From assembly GCA_964586145.1 (NCBI GenBank), contig CAZPHH010000001.1:53944-117943 (forward strand): DNA of 64,000 bases. Reading direction: 5' to 3'. The notes under the pieces are model-generated. The model saw nothing but the letters and a program-made list of their open reading frames with translations. It ran no database searches and was not told the DNA's origin. The position numbers were made by a program, and so were the translations under genes. Shown piece after piece: positions 1-7,830 of the stretch (its first letter is position 1; each line of letters starts with the position of its first letter). Source of the stretch: JAFGJQ01 sp964586145 (GTDB lineage Bacteria > Planctomycetota > Phycisphaerae > UBA1845).

Positions 1-1772
1 TGAAGCCGGGCCACGTCGTACTTCGGCTTGCGGTCGAAGGTGTAGACGCCGTTCTGCTCCTGTTCCACGTCGGTGATCTGCGTGTAGCAGAAGCCGAACA
101 TGTTCGGGTTGTCCAGCAGAGCGTCGGTGAGGCCGCGATACCGTTCAAAGAATCCCTCCACGTCGGTCTCGCCGTATCCCCAGCCTTCCCCCTTGGGTTC
201 GCCGGAGGTCAGCCGGATGCCGCCGTATTCGCTGACGAAGAAGGGTTGACCCAGGTAGGGTGCGACGCCGGTGGCGGGTTGGAGGTTGATCCACGGGTCG
301 GTCCCGGTCTGCGCGAACGTCCGGAACAGCGCGGCAAACGCGGCGGGATCCTGGTTGTAATCGTGGCAGTCGTACACGTCCGTTCCGGCGTACAGGTGAA
401 CAAAGCCGCTGACGTCCAGGAACGGGCGCGTGGGGTCGATGACCTGCGTCAGGGCCATCAGCTTCTGGAGCCCGGCCGGCTCGGGGCCGTGGCCCATCTC
501 GTTCAGCGGGCACCAGCCGATGATGCTGGGGTGGTTGCGGTCGCGAACGAGCACGGTTCGCCATTCGTCCAGGACTTCGCTCAAAGAGGTTGGCGTGAGC
601 CTGGAGAGACCCCAGTTCGGATACTCGCCCCAGACCAGGTAGCCCAGCTTGTCAGCCCAGTACAGGAAGCGCGGCTCGAAGACTTTCTGGTGCAACCTTG
701 CCCCGTTGAAACCCGCGGCCATGGACAGCTCGATGTCCTGTCGCAGGGCGTCGTCGGACGGGGCGGTCAGCACGCCGTCGGGATAGTAGCCCTGGTCGAG
801 CACGAGCCGCTGGAAGATCGGTTGATCGTTGATGAGGAACCGATTGCCCTCGATGGTGATCTTCCGCAGGCCGAAGTACGACTGCACCGAGTCCACCACG
901 TTGCCGTCGCGGAGCACGTCGATCGTCAGGTCGTACAGGAACGGGGATTGCGGCGACCACGGCTTGACCTCGCTCAGCTTCAGCACGCCCACCGTGTTCC
1001 GCCAGGCGGCCGGGACGGTCTCCTCGCCCACCGGCCTGCCGTCCGCCGAGGCTCGCAGTCGAAGCGTCGCACCCCTGCCCGGCCCAGCGGCCCACGCCTG
1101 GAAGAGGAGGCGACCGCCGTCGAGGTCCGGGGTCAACGCGATTTCGCGCAGCCAAGTCTGCCCGACGGCCTCCAGCCACACCGTCTGCCAGATGCCGGTG
1201 GTGCGGGTGTACACGCAGCCGTAGCTTTCGCGTTTCTGGCTTTGCTTCCCGCAGGCCTGGAGGCCGGAGCGGGTGTCGTCGAACGCCCGGACCACCAGTT
1301 CATTCTCTCCGGGGCGAAGGTGCGCGGAGACGTCGAAGAAGAAGGGCACGTTGCCGCCGAAATGCTCGCCCATGAAGGCGCCGTTGAGCCACACCCGGGC
1401 GTGCCAGTCGACCGCCCCGAAATGCAGCAGCACCCGTTGGCCCTTCCAATCGCCCGGAACCTCAAACATCCGCCGGTACCAGACATTCGTCATGAAGTCC
1501 GTGTTTGCGATGCCGGACAGCTTGCTCTCCGGGCAGAAAGGCACCACGATCTCCCGGGTCAGGTCCTTCCCGGAAGGCAGGCCGCGGGCTTCGCCGTCCC
1601 CCGTCTCATCGATCTCGAACTGCCACGTCCCGTTGAGGTTGAGCCAGCGCGAGCGCTGAAGGTCGGGCCGGGGATGCTCGGGTCGCGGAATCGGCCTTGT
1701 GTCTCCGGCGGCGACGGGGGCGTACAGAAGCACGAAGGCTGCCAATCCAATTGCCAGAATAGGGTTGCTCAT
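1..1772 (-). CDS. Exported glycoside hydrolase family 2 protein (beta-galactosidase/glucuronidase-like), 3' end outside window
   Basis: Translating the minus strand from the ATG at 1772 gives 590 residues that are still open at base 1. The protein begins with a Sec-type signal peptide (MSNPILAIGLAAFVLLYAPV, cleavage near AAG). It then has a GH2 sugar-binding jelly-roll (WLNLNGTWQF, VWLNGAFMGEH), an Ig-like domain and a TIM barrel. The expected GH2 acid/base glutamate is E425 in WCPLNE and the nucleophile is E515 in VSEYGG. The end reads YTFDRKPKYDV, a usual GH2 barrel end, so most of the catalytic part is present. Retaining exo-hydrolysis of a beta-glycoside in the periplasm or outside the cell is inferred from the family; substrate cannot be told. 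It is divergent from the GH31 gene at 1981. The missing 3' end could carry extra domains. Confidence 0.88.
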   Translation of the reverse strand, partial: MSNPILAIGLAAFVLLYAPVAAGDTRPIPRPEHPRPDLQRSRWLNLNGTWQFEIDETGDGEARGLPSGKDLTREIVVPFCPESKLSGIANTDFMTNVWYRRMFEVPGDWKGQRVLLHFGAVDWHARVWLNGAFMGEHFGGNVPFFFDVSAHLRPGENELVVRAFDDTRSGLQACGKQSQKRESYGCVYTRTTGIWQTVWLEAVGQTWLREIALTPDLDGGRLLFQAWAAGPGRGATLRLRASADGRPVGEETVPAAWRNTVGVLKLSEVKPWSPQSPFLYDLTIDVLRDGNVVDSVQSYFGLRKITIEGNRFLINDQPIFQRLVLDQGYYPDGVLTAPSDDALRQDIELSMAAGFNGARLHQKVFEPRFLYWADKLGYLVWGEYPNWGLSRLTPTSLSEVLDEWRTVLVRDRNHPSIIGWCPLNEMGHGPEPAGLQKLMALTQVIDPTRPFLDVSGFVHLYAGTDVYDCHDYNQDPAAFAALFRTFAQTGTDPWINLQPATGVAPYLGQPFFVSEYGGIRLTSGEPKGEGWGYGETDVEGFFERYRGLTDALLDNPNMFGFCYTQITDVEQEQNGVYTFDRKPKYDVARL

Positions 1773-1943
1773 GCCAGGTCTCCGGGCGGCAAGGTTGCTC
1801 GGGGCCACTCCCGCCGGTGCGTCTCGCGCACTCGCATCGCTCCGGGTACGGCCGGACGTCCGAGCGCATCACCGGTCGACGGTGGGGGGCCGGGGCGCGC
1901 ATCATAGTGTGGGGCGGGGGGCCGGACAAATCACGATCCGTGC

Positions 1944-1966
1944 TTGACAACCGGGAGCGTGCCCGG
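1944..1966 (+). promoter_or_regulatory. TTGACA hexamer and small inverted repeat ahead of GH31 gene
   Basis: The 208-bp divergent spacer between the GH2 and GH31 genes contains TTGACA at 1944-1949, followed by an inverted repeat CCGGG-AGCGTG-CCCGG (1951-1966) just before the GH31 start. No good -10 follows at 17 bp, so this is only a possible promoter or operator. Confidence 0.2.
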
Positions 1967-1980
1967 GACAACCGCGAGCC

Positions 1981-4900
1981 ATGGCGGGATTGGCGGATTA
2001 CGATCCGGCAGCCGACCCGGCGGCCGTGGTGACGGCCGGTCGGGCCCGGTTTACGGTGCTGGCTTCGGCCCTGCTGCGGCTGGAGTGGTCGCCGACCGGC
2101 GTGTTCGAGGACCGGCCGTCCCTGGCGTTTCTGAACCGGCGCCTTCCCGTCCCCCGATTCCAGGTCGAGCACCGTGAAGGATGGCTGATTCTGCGTACGG
2201 ACGACCTGGCGCTCCACTACGGCAAGGACGCGGGCCGATTCGACGCGGACACCCTGCGCATCGAGCTGCGCACCGAGGATCGCCCCGTCGTGTGGCACCC
2301 CGGGGCGGACGCGGCAGGCAACCTCGGCGGGACCTGCCGCACGCTGGACGGCGTCTCCGGCGCGGCGGACCTGGAGCCCGGCCTGCTCTCCCGCGACGGC
2401 TGGGCGGTCGTGGATGATTCCGCTCGGCCGCTCCTGGACGACGGCGACTGGCCCTGGGCAACGCCTCGGGAAAACGCGGCGGGCGCGATCGACTGGTACT
2501 TCTTCGGCCATGGCCATGACTACGCGCGGGCGCTTCGCGACTTCACGGCCGTGGCCGGAAGCGTGCCGCTGCCGCCGCGATACGTCTTCGGCGCGTGGTG
2601 GTCGCGGTATTGGCCCTATTCGGATCGCGAGCTGATCGCCCTGGTGGAGGAGTTTCGCGAGCAGGACGTTCCGCTGGACGTGCTGATCATTGACATGGAC
2701 TGGCACCTGGAGGGCTGGACCGGCTACACGTGGAATCCCCGGTATTTTGCCGATCCGGAGGGGTTTTTGCGGTGGGCGCACAAGCAGGGACTGCGGGTGA
2801 CGCTGAATCTCCATCCGGCCGACGGCGTGGGCCGGCACGAGAAGGCGTTTGCGGACGTGGCCCGGGCGATGGGGCTGGACCCGCGGCGAACGCGCTCCGT
2901 GCCGTTTGACTGCGTCGATCCGACCTTTGTCGAGGCGTATTTCCGTTGCCTCCATCACCCGCGCGAGCGGGAGGGCGTTGATTTCTGGTGGATCGACTGG
3001 CAACAGGGCACGCAGACGCGCGTGGAGGGGCTGGATCCGCTCTGGTGGCTCAACTATCTCCACTGGACCGACATGGAGCGCAACCCCGCCCGCGGGGATC
3101 GGCGCCCACTCATCTTCAGCCGGTGGGGCGGCCTCGGCGGACATCGGTATCCGATCGGCTTCTCCGGCGACACGTACTGCAATTGGGCGTCGCTGGCGTT
3201 TCAGCCGGCGTTCACGGCCACGGCCGGCAACGTCGGGTTCGGCTACTGGAGCCACGACATCGGCGGGCATCAGCCGGGGCCGGTGGAGGCGGAGTTGTAC
3301 GTCCGTTGGATTCAGTGGGGGGCGTTCAGTCCGGTGCTGCGTACGCATGCCAGCCGGCACGCGGGGGCCGAGCGGCGCATCTGGCGATTCCCGCCGGCTG
3401 CGTTTCGGGCCGCCCAGGCGGCGTTCCACCGGCGGTATTCGCTGTTGCCGTACATCTATACCGCGGCCCGCCAGTGTCACGACGCGGGCATCCCGCTCTG
3501 CCGGCCGTTGTACCACTTCTGGCCAGGCCGGGAGGAGGCGTACCGGCACCCGGGCGAGTACCTCTTTGGCGATGACATGCTGGTGTCGCCGGCCGTCGTC
3601 CCCGGCAACCCCGTCAGCGGCTGCGCGGAAGTGACCGCCTGGATCCCCCCCGGCGAGTGGGTGTACGAACCGAGCGGGCGCGTGTACCGCGGCCCGGCGG
3701 AAGCGACCCTGCTGGCGCCCCTGGAGGACGTTCCCGTGTTCGTGCGGGGCGGGGCCGCCATCGCCCGGCAGGAGCCGACGCGGAACACCTCCGAGAGGCC
3801 GGGCAATCCACTGATCATCGAGGTCTGGCCCGGCTCGCGCGGCGGAACGCAGGTCTACGAGGACGACGGGGAATCAACGGGGTACGCAAGCGGCGCCTGC
3901 GCGTGGACGGCCGTGCGGCAGGAAGCAACGGCCACCGGGCGGCGCGTGGTCGTTGGACCCGCGGAAGGGGAATATCCGGGCATGCCGCGACGGCGGGCGT
4001 ACGAGATTCATCTACGGGAGTCATTGCCCCCCGACCGCGTGACGGTGAACGGCCGGACGGTGCCTCGGGCGCCGGACCGGCGGCATCGGGGCTGGTGGTA
4101 CGATCCGGTATCGCTCAGCACGGTAATTCGGCTTTCCCCCCGGGCGACTCATGAGCGGTTTGAGGTGGAAGCTTGTTCCGACCGATCGGAGGTCGAGTCG
4201 GCGGCGTTCGGGGACGGACTGCGAGGGCAGTTACGCCTGATCGAGCGAGTGGACGCCCTTCTCGGTCGGGCGGCCCAGGCGGACGTGGCACGAGTGCGTG
4301 AAGGCCTCTCCTCGCTCACGATGACCGGCGACGCTCTGCGGGTGGCCGTACAGACCATGCTGAACTCACGGTTCCGCGAGGCCGTGCAGCGGATGGCGGA
4401 TGCGCCGGAGGCGGCCGGCCGGGCCGTGATGCAGTTGCTGAACCTGGGTTTTCAGGTGACGCCGTCTTTCACCACGGCGCCCCACGGCCGCATTGTGCTG
4501 GATTCACACCTGTTTGCGGGCTCGCCCTGCGACGCGTTGCGGAACGTGCGAGTCTCCCTGAGCTGGGAAAGCGGCCTGCACTGGGCGCTGGAGTCGGGCG
4601 GGCAGACGGAATGGAATCCACTGCATTTCGACCAGCGTGAGTGGACGTCCGCGGTCCTTTCGCCCGCCGGGTTGCCGCAGACCACGCGCGCCCGCGCGGC
4701 CCTGCGCGTGCAGGTGGGCGAGGCGCAGGTGGACCTGGCGTTTGAGCATGTATTGTTGCCGTCCGTGAACCGCTGGTGGCTGCTCGGGCCGCTGCTCGCG
4801 CCGAAGGACAACGAGCTGGGGCCGGCGTTTCCGCCGGAAGAAGCCGTGGACCTGGCCGCGGTCTACCCCGGCCGCAAGAACGAGCCGGTCACGTGGCGAT

Positions 4901-5316
4901 CGTTCGAACGGCGCCTGGAGCCTGGATCGGACCCGCGAGACGAGTTCGTTCTTGATTGGCAGACGATCTACGGCCGGCGGATCGACGCCGCCGTCACGTA
5001 CGCGATGACGTATATCGTGGCCCCGGCGCCGATGGAGGTTTCGCTGGCGTTCGGGTTCGGCTGCGGCGCGATGGCGTGGCTGAACGGCCGGTCGGTCTAT
5101 CGGCGGGAGGGCTGGCGTCCCTACCTCTCTCACGAGGACCGTGTGCCGGTGCGGCTGTCGGCGGGGCTCAACACGCTGCTGCTGAAGATCGCACACGGCG
5201 ATGGCTGGTGGTCATTCGGTGCGCACGTGGAGACGCCGGACGGCGAGCCGCTGCCGGAGTTGACCACGCATCTGACCCCCCGTGACGGACGGTCCGCGGA
5301 GGAATCACCGGGATGA
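1981..5316 (+). CDS. Glycoside hydrolase family 31 (alpha-glucosidase/alpha-xylosidase-like) with long C-terminal extension
   Basis: A 1111-residue GH31 protein. The N-terminal beta-sandwich is followed by a TIM barrel with LIIDMDWH, the WWIDW motif carrying the predicted nucleophile D339, and FSGDT carrying the predicted acid/base D397. GH31 hydrolases retain alpha-configuration at the anomeric carbon. After the proximal beta domain (about residue 650-720, DUF5110-like VYEDDGES) about 350 extra residues follow that are not part of the standard family; the last 130 look like a beta-sandwich (MAWLNGRSVYRREGW). No signal peptide is visible, so the enzyme may act in the cytoplasm on imported sugar. 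The stop overlaps the next ATG (ATGA), implying translational coupling to the SUMF1-like gene. The GH31 call is firm; substrate is not. Confidence 0.9.
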   Translation: MAGLADYDPAADPAAVVTAGRARFTVLASALLRLEWSPTGVFEDRPSLAFLNRRLPVPRFQVEHREGWLILRTDDLALHYGKDAGRFDADTLRIELRTEDRPVVWHPGADAAGNLGGTCRTLDGVSGAADLEPGLLSRDGWAVVDDSARPLLDDGDWPWATPRENAAGAIDWYFFGHGHDYARALRDFTAVAGSVPLPPRYVFGAWWSRYWPYSDRELIALVEEFREQDVPLDVLIIDMDWHLEGWTGYTWNPRYFADPEGFLRWAHKQGLRVTLNLHPADGVGRHEKAFADVARAMGLDPRRTRSVPFDCVDPTFVEAYFRCLHHPREREGVDFWWIDWQQGTQTRVEGLDPLWWLNYLHWTDMERNPARGDRRPLIFSRWGGLGGHRYPIGFSGDTYCNWASLAFQPAFTATAGNVGFGYWSHDIGGHQPGPVEAELYVRWIQWGAFSPVLRTHASRHAGAERRIWRFPPAAFRAAQAAFHRRYSLLPYIYTAARQCHDAGIPLCRPLYHFWPGREEAYRHPGEYLFGDDMLVSPAVVPGNPVSGCAEVTAWIPPGEWVYEPSGRVYRGPAEATLLAPLEDVPVFVRGGAAIARQEPTRNTSERPGNPLIIEVWPGSRGGTQVYEDDGESTGYASGACAWTAVRQEATATGRRVVVGPAEGEYPGMPRRRAYEIHLRESLPPDRVTVNGRTVPRAPDRRHRGWWYDPVSLSTVIRLSPRATHERFEVEACSDRSEVESAAFGDGLRGQLRLIERVDALLGRAAQADVARVREGLSSLTMTGDALRVAVQTMLNSRFREAVQRMADAPEAAGRAVMQLLNLGFQVTPSFTTAPHGRIVLDSHLFAGSPCDALRNVRVSLSWESGLHWALESGGQTEWNPLHFDQREWTSAVLSPAGLPQTTRARAALRVQVGEAQVDLAFEHVLLPSVNRWWLLGPLLAPKDNELGPAFPPEEAVDLAAVYPGRKNEPVTWRSFERRLEPGSDPRDEFVLDWQTIYGRRIDAAVTYAMTYIVAPAPMEVSLAFGFGCGAMAWLNGRSVYRREGWRPYLSHEDRVPVRLSAGLNTLLLKIAHGDGWWSFGAHVETPDGEPLPELTTHLTPRDGRSAEESPG

Positions 5317-6452
5317 TTGACGTTCGCGTGTTGGGCATGTTGCGTCGGGCGGCGTGCATGGTTGCGCCGGCTCTCGCATGGCTGGCGTGCTCCGCCTGCC
5401 TGGACTCGAGGCGTGCGCGGACCGAAGGCGGTGATCGGCAAGCGTTCCCCCGGTCACCGTTCGTCAATTCGCTGGGAATGACCCTGGTCCGCATTCCGCC
5501 GGGGTCGTTCCACATGGGAAGCCGACTGGCGCCCGAGGAAGTGGCGGCCCGTTTCGGCGGCCGGCCGGGCAACTGTGTGGATGAACACCCGAGGCACGTA
5601 CGGGTGATCGATCGGCCGTTGTACGTGAGCGCGTGCGAGGTGACGGTGGCGCAGTTTCGTGAATTCACGCGAGCCACCGGGTACGAAACAGACGCCGAAC
5701 GCGAGGGCTGGGCGTTTGCGTACGTCGACGCGGTGGCCCGGCGGGTTGACGGGCGGAGCTGGCCAAATCCGGGGTTCCCGCAAGGAGAAAATCATCCGGT
5801 CGTGTGCGTGAGCTGGCACGACGCGCAAGCCTTCTGCCGATGGCTGTCGGAGCGGGAGCGGCGGTCTTATCGACTTCCCACGGAAGCCGAGTGGGAGTAC
5901 GCCTGCCGGGCGGGCACGCAGACGGCGTTCTGGTGGGCCGATGCGATGGATGACACGGGTCGCGTCGCGAACGTGGCGGACGCAGGCCACCTGCAGCCCG
6001 GTGCCGGCTACGTAGTGATGCCCATGGACGACGGGCACGAATTCACGGCGCCGGTGGGCCGCTATCGCGCAAACGCGTTCGGGCTTTGCGACATGATCGG
6101 GAACGTCAGCGAGTGGTGCGCGGATGCGTACAAGCCCTATCCCGGCGCCGTGTGGGCGGCCGGCGAGCCACCCGGGCGCGTGGCCCGCGGCGGCTCGTGG
6201 TACAACGTGGCCTACTATTGCCGATGCGCGTACCGCTACTGCGTGGCGCCGGCCGATCGCTATCCGAACGTCGGCTTCCGGGTGGTTCTGGACGCCGATG
6301 GACGGACGCCCGCAGTCACGCGGAATGCCGCACGCCGCGCTTCCAAAGATAGAACGCGGGGATGCCCAGCAGCAGCACGACCAGCCAGGGCAGCGTCTGC
6401 CGTGGCGATTCCACGATGCTCATCACAAGCATTCCGGCCGCGGCCAGGATGA
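5313..6452 (+). CDS. SUMF1/FGE-sulfatase-domain lipoprotein
   Basis: 379 residues, coupled by a 4-base overlap to the GH31 gene. The N-terminus has a short hydrophobic stretch and Cys residues (LAWLACSAC) fitting a lipobox. The body is the formylglycine-generating-enzyme fold: F.MGS near residue 68, CEVTVAQFREF, PVVCVSWHDAQAFCRWLS, RLPTEAEWEYACRAG, DMIGNVSEWCAD, RGGSWYN and VGFRVVL. Compared with eukaryotic and bacterial FGE, the second cysteine position is present (AYYC) but the first of the catalytic pair is N/V, so real sulfatase activation is doubtful; many such proteins have other roles. After the domain end (about residue 330) the frame runs 45 residues further and overlaps the convergent permease gene by 137 bp. 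Its own stop may have been lost. Confidence 0.85.
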   Translation: MIDVRVLGMLRRAACMVAPALAWLACSACLDSRRARTEGGDRQAFPRSPFVNSLGMTLVRIPPGSFHMGSRLAPEEVAARFGGRPGNCVDEHPRHVRVIDRPLYVSACEVTVAQFREFTRATGYETDAEREGWAFAYVDAVARRVDGRSWPNPGFPQGENHPVVCVSWHDAQAFCRWLSERERRSYRLPTEAEWEYACRAGTQTAFWWADAMDDTGRVANVADAGHLQPGAGYVVMPMDDGHEFTAPVGRYRANAFGLCDMIGNVSEWCADAYKPYPGAVWAAGEPPGRVARGGSWYNVAYYCRCAYRYCVAPADRYPNVGFRVVLDADGRTPAVTRNAARRASKDRTRGCPAAARPARAASAVAIPRCSSQAFRPRPG

Positions 6453-7641
6453 ACACGGCCGGCACCACTGGGTATCCCCAGCAACGGAACGGGCGGGGCA
6501 GGTCCGGACGTCGCACGCGCAGCGTGAAGATCGAGAGGGCGGACAGTCCATAGAAGACCCAGATGGTGAACACGAAGCCGTCGATGAGTTTCTCGAACTG
6601 CCGCACCCCGAGCGAGGCTGCGCAGCCGAGGACGGCCTGGGCCCACAAGGCGGAGGACGGCGTCTGGAAGCGGGCGTGAACGCGACCCAGGAAGGAGAAC
6701 AGCAGTCGGTCGCGGGCCTGGGCAAACATCACACGGGAGCCGACGATGGCAGAGGCGTGCGTCGACCCCAGCACGCTCACCATGATCAGGACGGTGACCA
6801 CCACGCCGGCGGCCGGCCCCAGCAGCCGCTGCATCACCAGCGGGGCAATCGTATCGGTGTCCCGCATCTCCTCCAGCGGAACCAGCCAGAAATACACGGC
6901 GTTGACCGCCACGTAAAGGGCCGTGATGCCGGCAGTCCCGAGCAGGAAGATCCGCGGAATGAGCCGCTGCGGCTCGCGCACTTCCTCCGCCACGGCGGAT
7001 ACGTCGCTCCAGCCGTCGTACGTCCAGAAGATCGCGACCAGCACCGGCGCCAGCGCCGCGAGGAACGACCGGGGCGCCGGCACCGCGGCAAAATGGGCGG
7101 CGTCGCCCTTCATCAGGATCACGGCCGCCGCCACGATGGCTGCCAGGGCCAGGGTCTTGAAGCCCGTCAGCACCACGGCCACGCCGGCCCCTCTCTTCAT
7201 GCCGGTGACGTTGAGTCCGGTCAGCAGAAGGAGGGTGGCACAGGTGATGGCGGACACGAGCCAGGCGTCTGCCTTCACGCCCAGCAGAAGAAGAAGATGC
7301 TCGGCGAACACGGTCGCCAGCGCGGCCAGGGCCAGGGGCTGCGTGAGCAGCAGGTACGTCCAGCCGAAAACGAACGCCGGGCAGTCCCCCAGCCCCTCGC
7401 GAAGAAAGACGTACAAGCCGCCGGAACGGGGATATAGCGTGGCAAGCTCGGCGAACGTGAATGCCCCGAGCATGCAGAGCCCCCCGCCCGCCACCCATAC
7501 CAGCAGGATCAGCAGGGGGCTGCCCATTTCCTTGGCGATGGCGGGCGGCGTGCGGAAGATGCCACTGCCGATCATGACGCCAACCATGATGGCGGCACCG
7601 CCCCAGACTCCGATACTGCGCGGCAGATCCTGCTTCGTCAT
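6316..7641 (-). CDS. APC-superfamily amino acid permease/exchanger
   Basis: 441 residues from the ATG giving MTKQDLPRSIG; the open frame extends 35 codons upstream but that part is Pro/Arg-rich and unlike the family. About 12 hydrophobic segments are visible, with the APC hallmark GVMIGSGIFRTPP in the first helix, ELATLYPRSGGLYVFLREG in TM3, and FWTYDGWSDVSAVAEEVREP in TM6. This is closest to the LAT/SteT (serine/threonine exchanger) branch. It would import or exchange neutral amino acids over the inner membrane. Its 3' end overlaps the reading frame of the convergent SUMF1-like gene. Substrate is not deducible. Confidence 0.88.
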   Translation of the reverse strand: MTKQDLPRSIGVWGGAAIMVGVMIGSGIFRTPPAIAKEMGSPLLILLVWVAGGGLCMLGAFTFAELATLYPRSGGLYVFLREGLGDCPAFVFGWTYLLLTQPLALAALATVFAEHLLLLLGVKADAWLVSAITCATLLLLTGLNVTGMKRGAGVAVVLTGFKTLALAAIVAAAVILMKGDAAHFAAVPAPRSFLAALAPVLVAIFWTYDGWSDVSAVAEEVREPQRLIPRIFLLGTAGITALYVAVNAVYFWLVPLEEMRDTDTIAPLVMQRLLGPAAGVVVTVLIMVSVLGSTHASAIVGSRVMFAQARDRLLFSFLGRVHARFQTPSSALWAQAVLGCAASLGVRQFEKLIDGFVFTIWVFYGLSALSIFTLRVRRPDLPRPFRCWGYPVVPAVFILAAAGMLVMSIVESPRQTLPWLVVLLLGIPAFYLWKRGVRHSA

Positions 7642-7830
7642 CGCGTGCGCCCGTCCGTAACCACGGCCTCGGGCGTACCATAGCGGAATCCGGAGCTGAA
7701 GGGGAGAGAGAACCGCAGGCGACGGCAAAGCGCCCGGCGCGGGCACGCGGAGCGCGAGCAGGCCTGACCCGCCTGCACGGTGCGAGGGCCGCTTGCCTCG
7801 GTTCTGGATGTCACCTCGCGTCCGGCATCG

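Noticed and set aside
246..1907. 553-codon open frame on the plus strand
   Set aside because: It is antisense to the GH2 gene, which has clear motifs; high GC makes long opposite-strand frames common.
1606..3549. 647-codon open frame on the minus strand across the GH2/GH31 spacer
   Set aside because: Arg/Pro-rich product without motifs, antisense to the GH31 gene.
6186..6300. Variable repeat of the DGR in the C-terminus of the SUMF1-like gene (RGGSWYN...CAYRY)
   Set aside because: Aligned with the template-repeat-like sequence, many differences are at non-adenine positions (for example CGG/CGC, GGG/GGC, TTC/TGG, CTG/TGC). Ordinary FGE proteins also have Tyr-rich sequence here.
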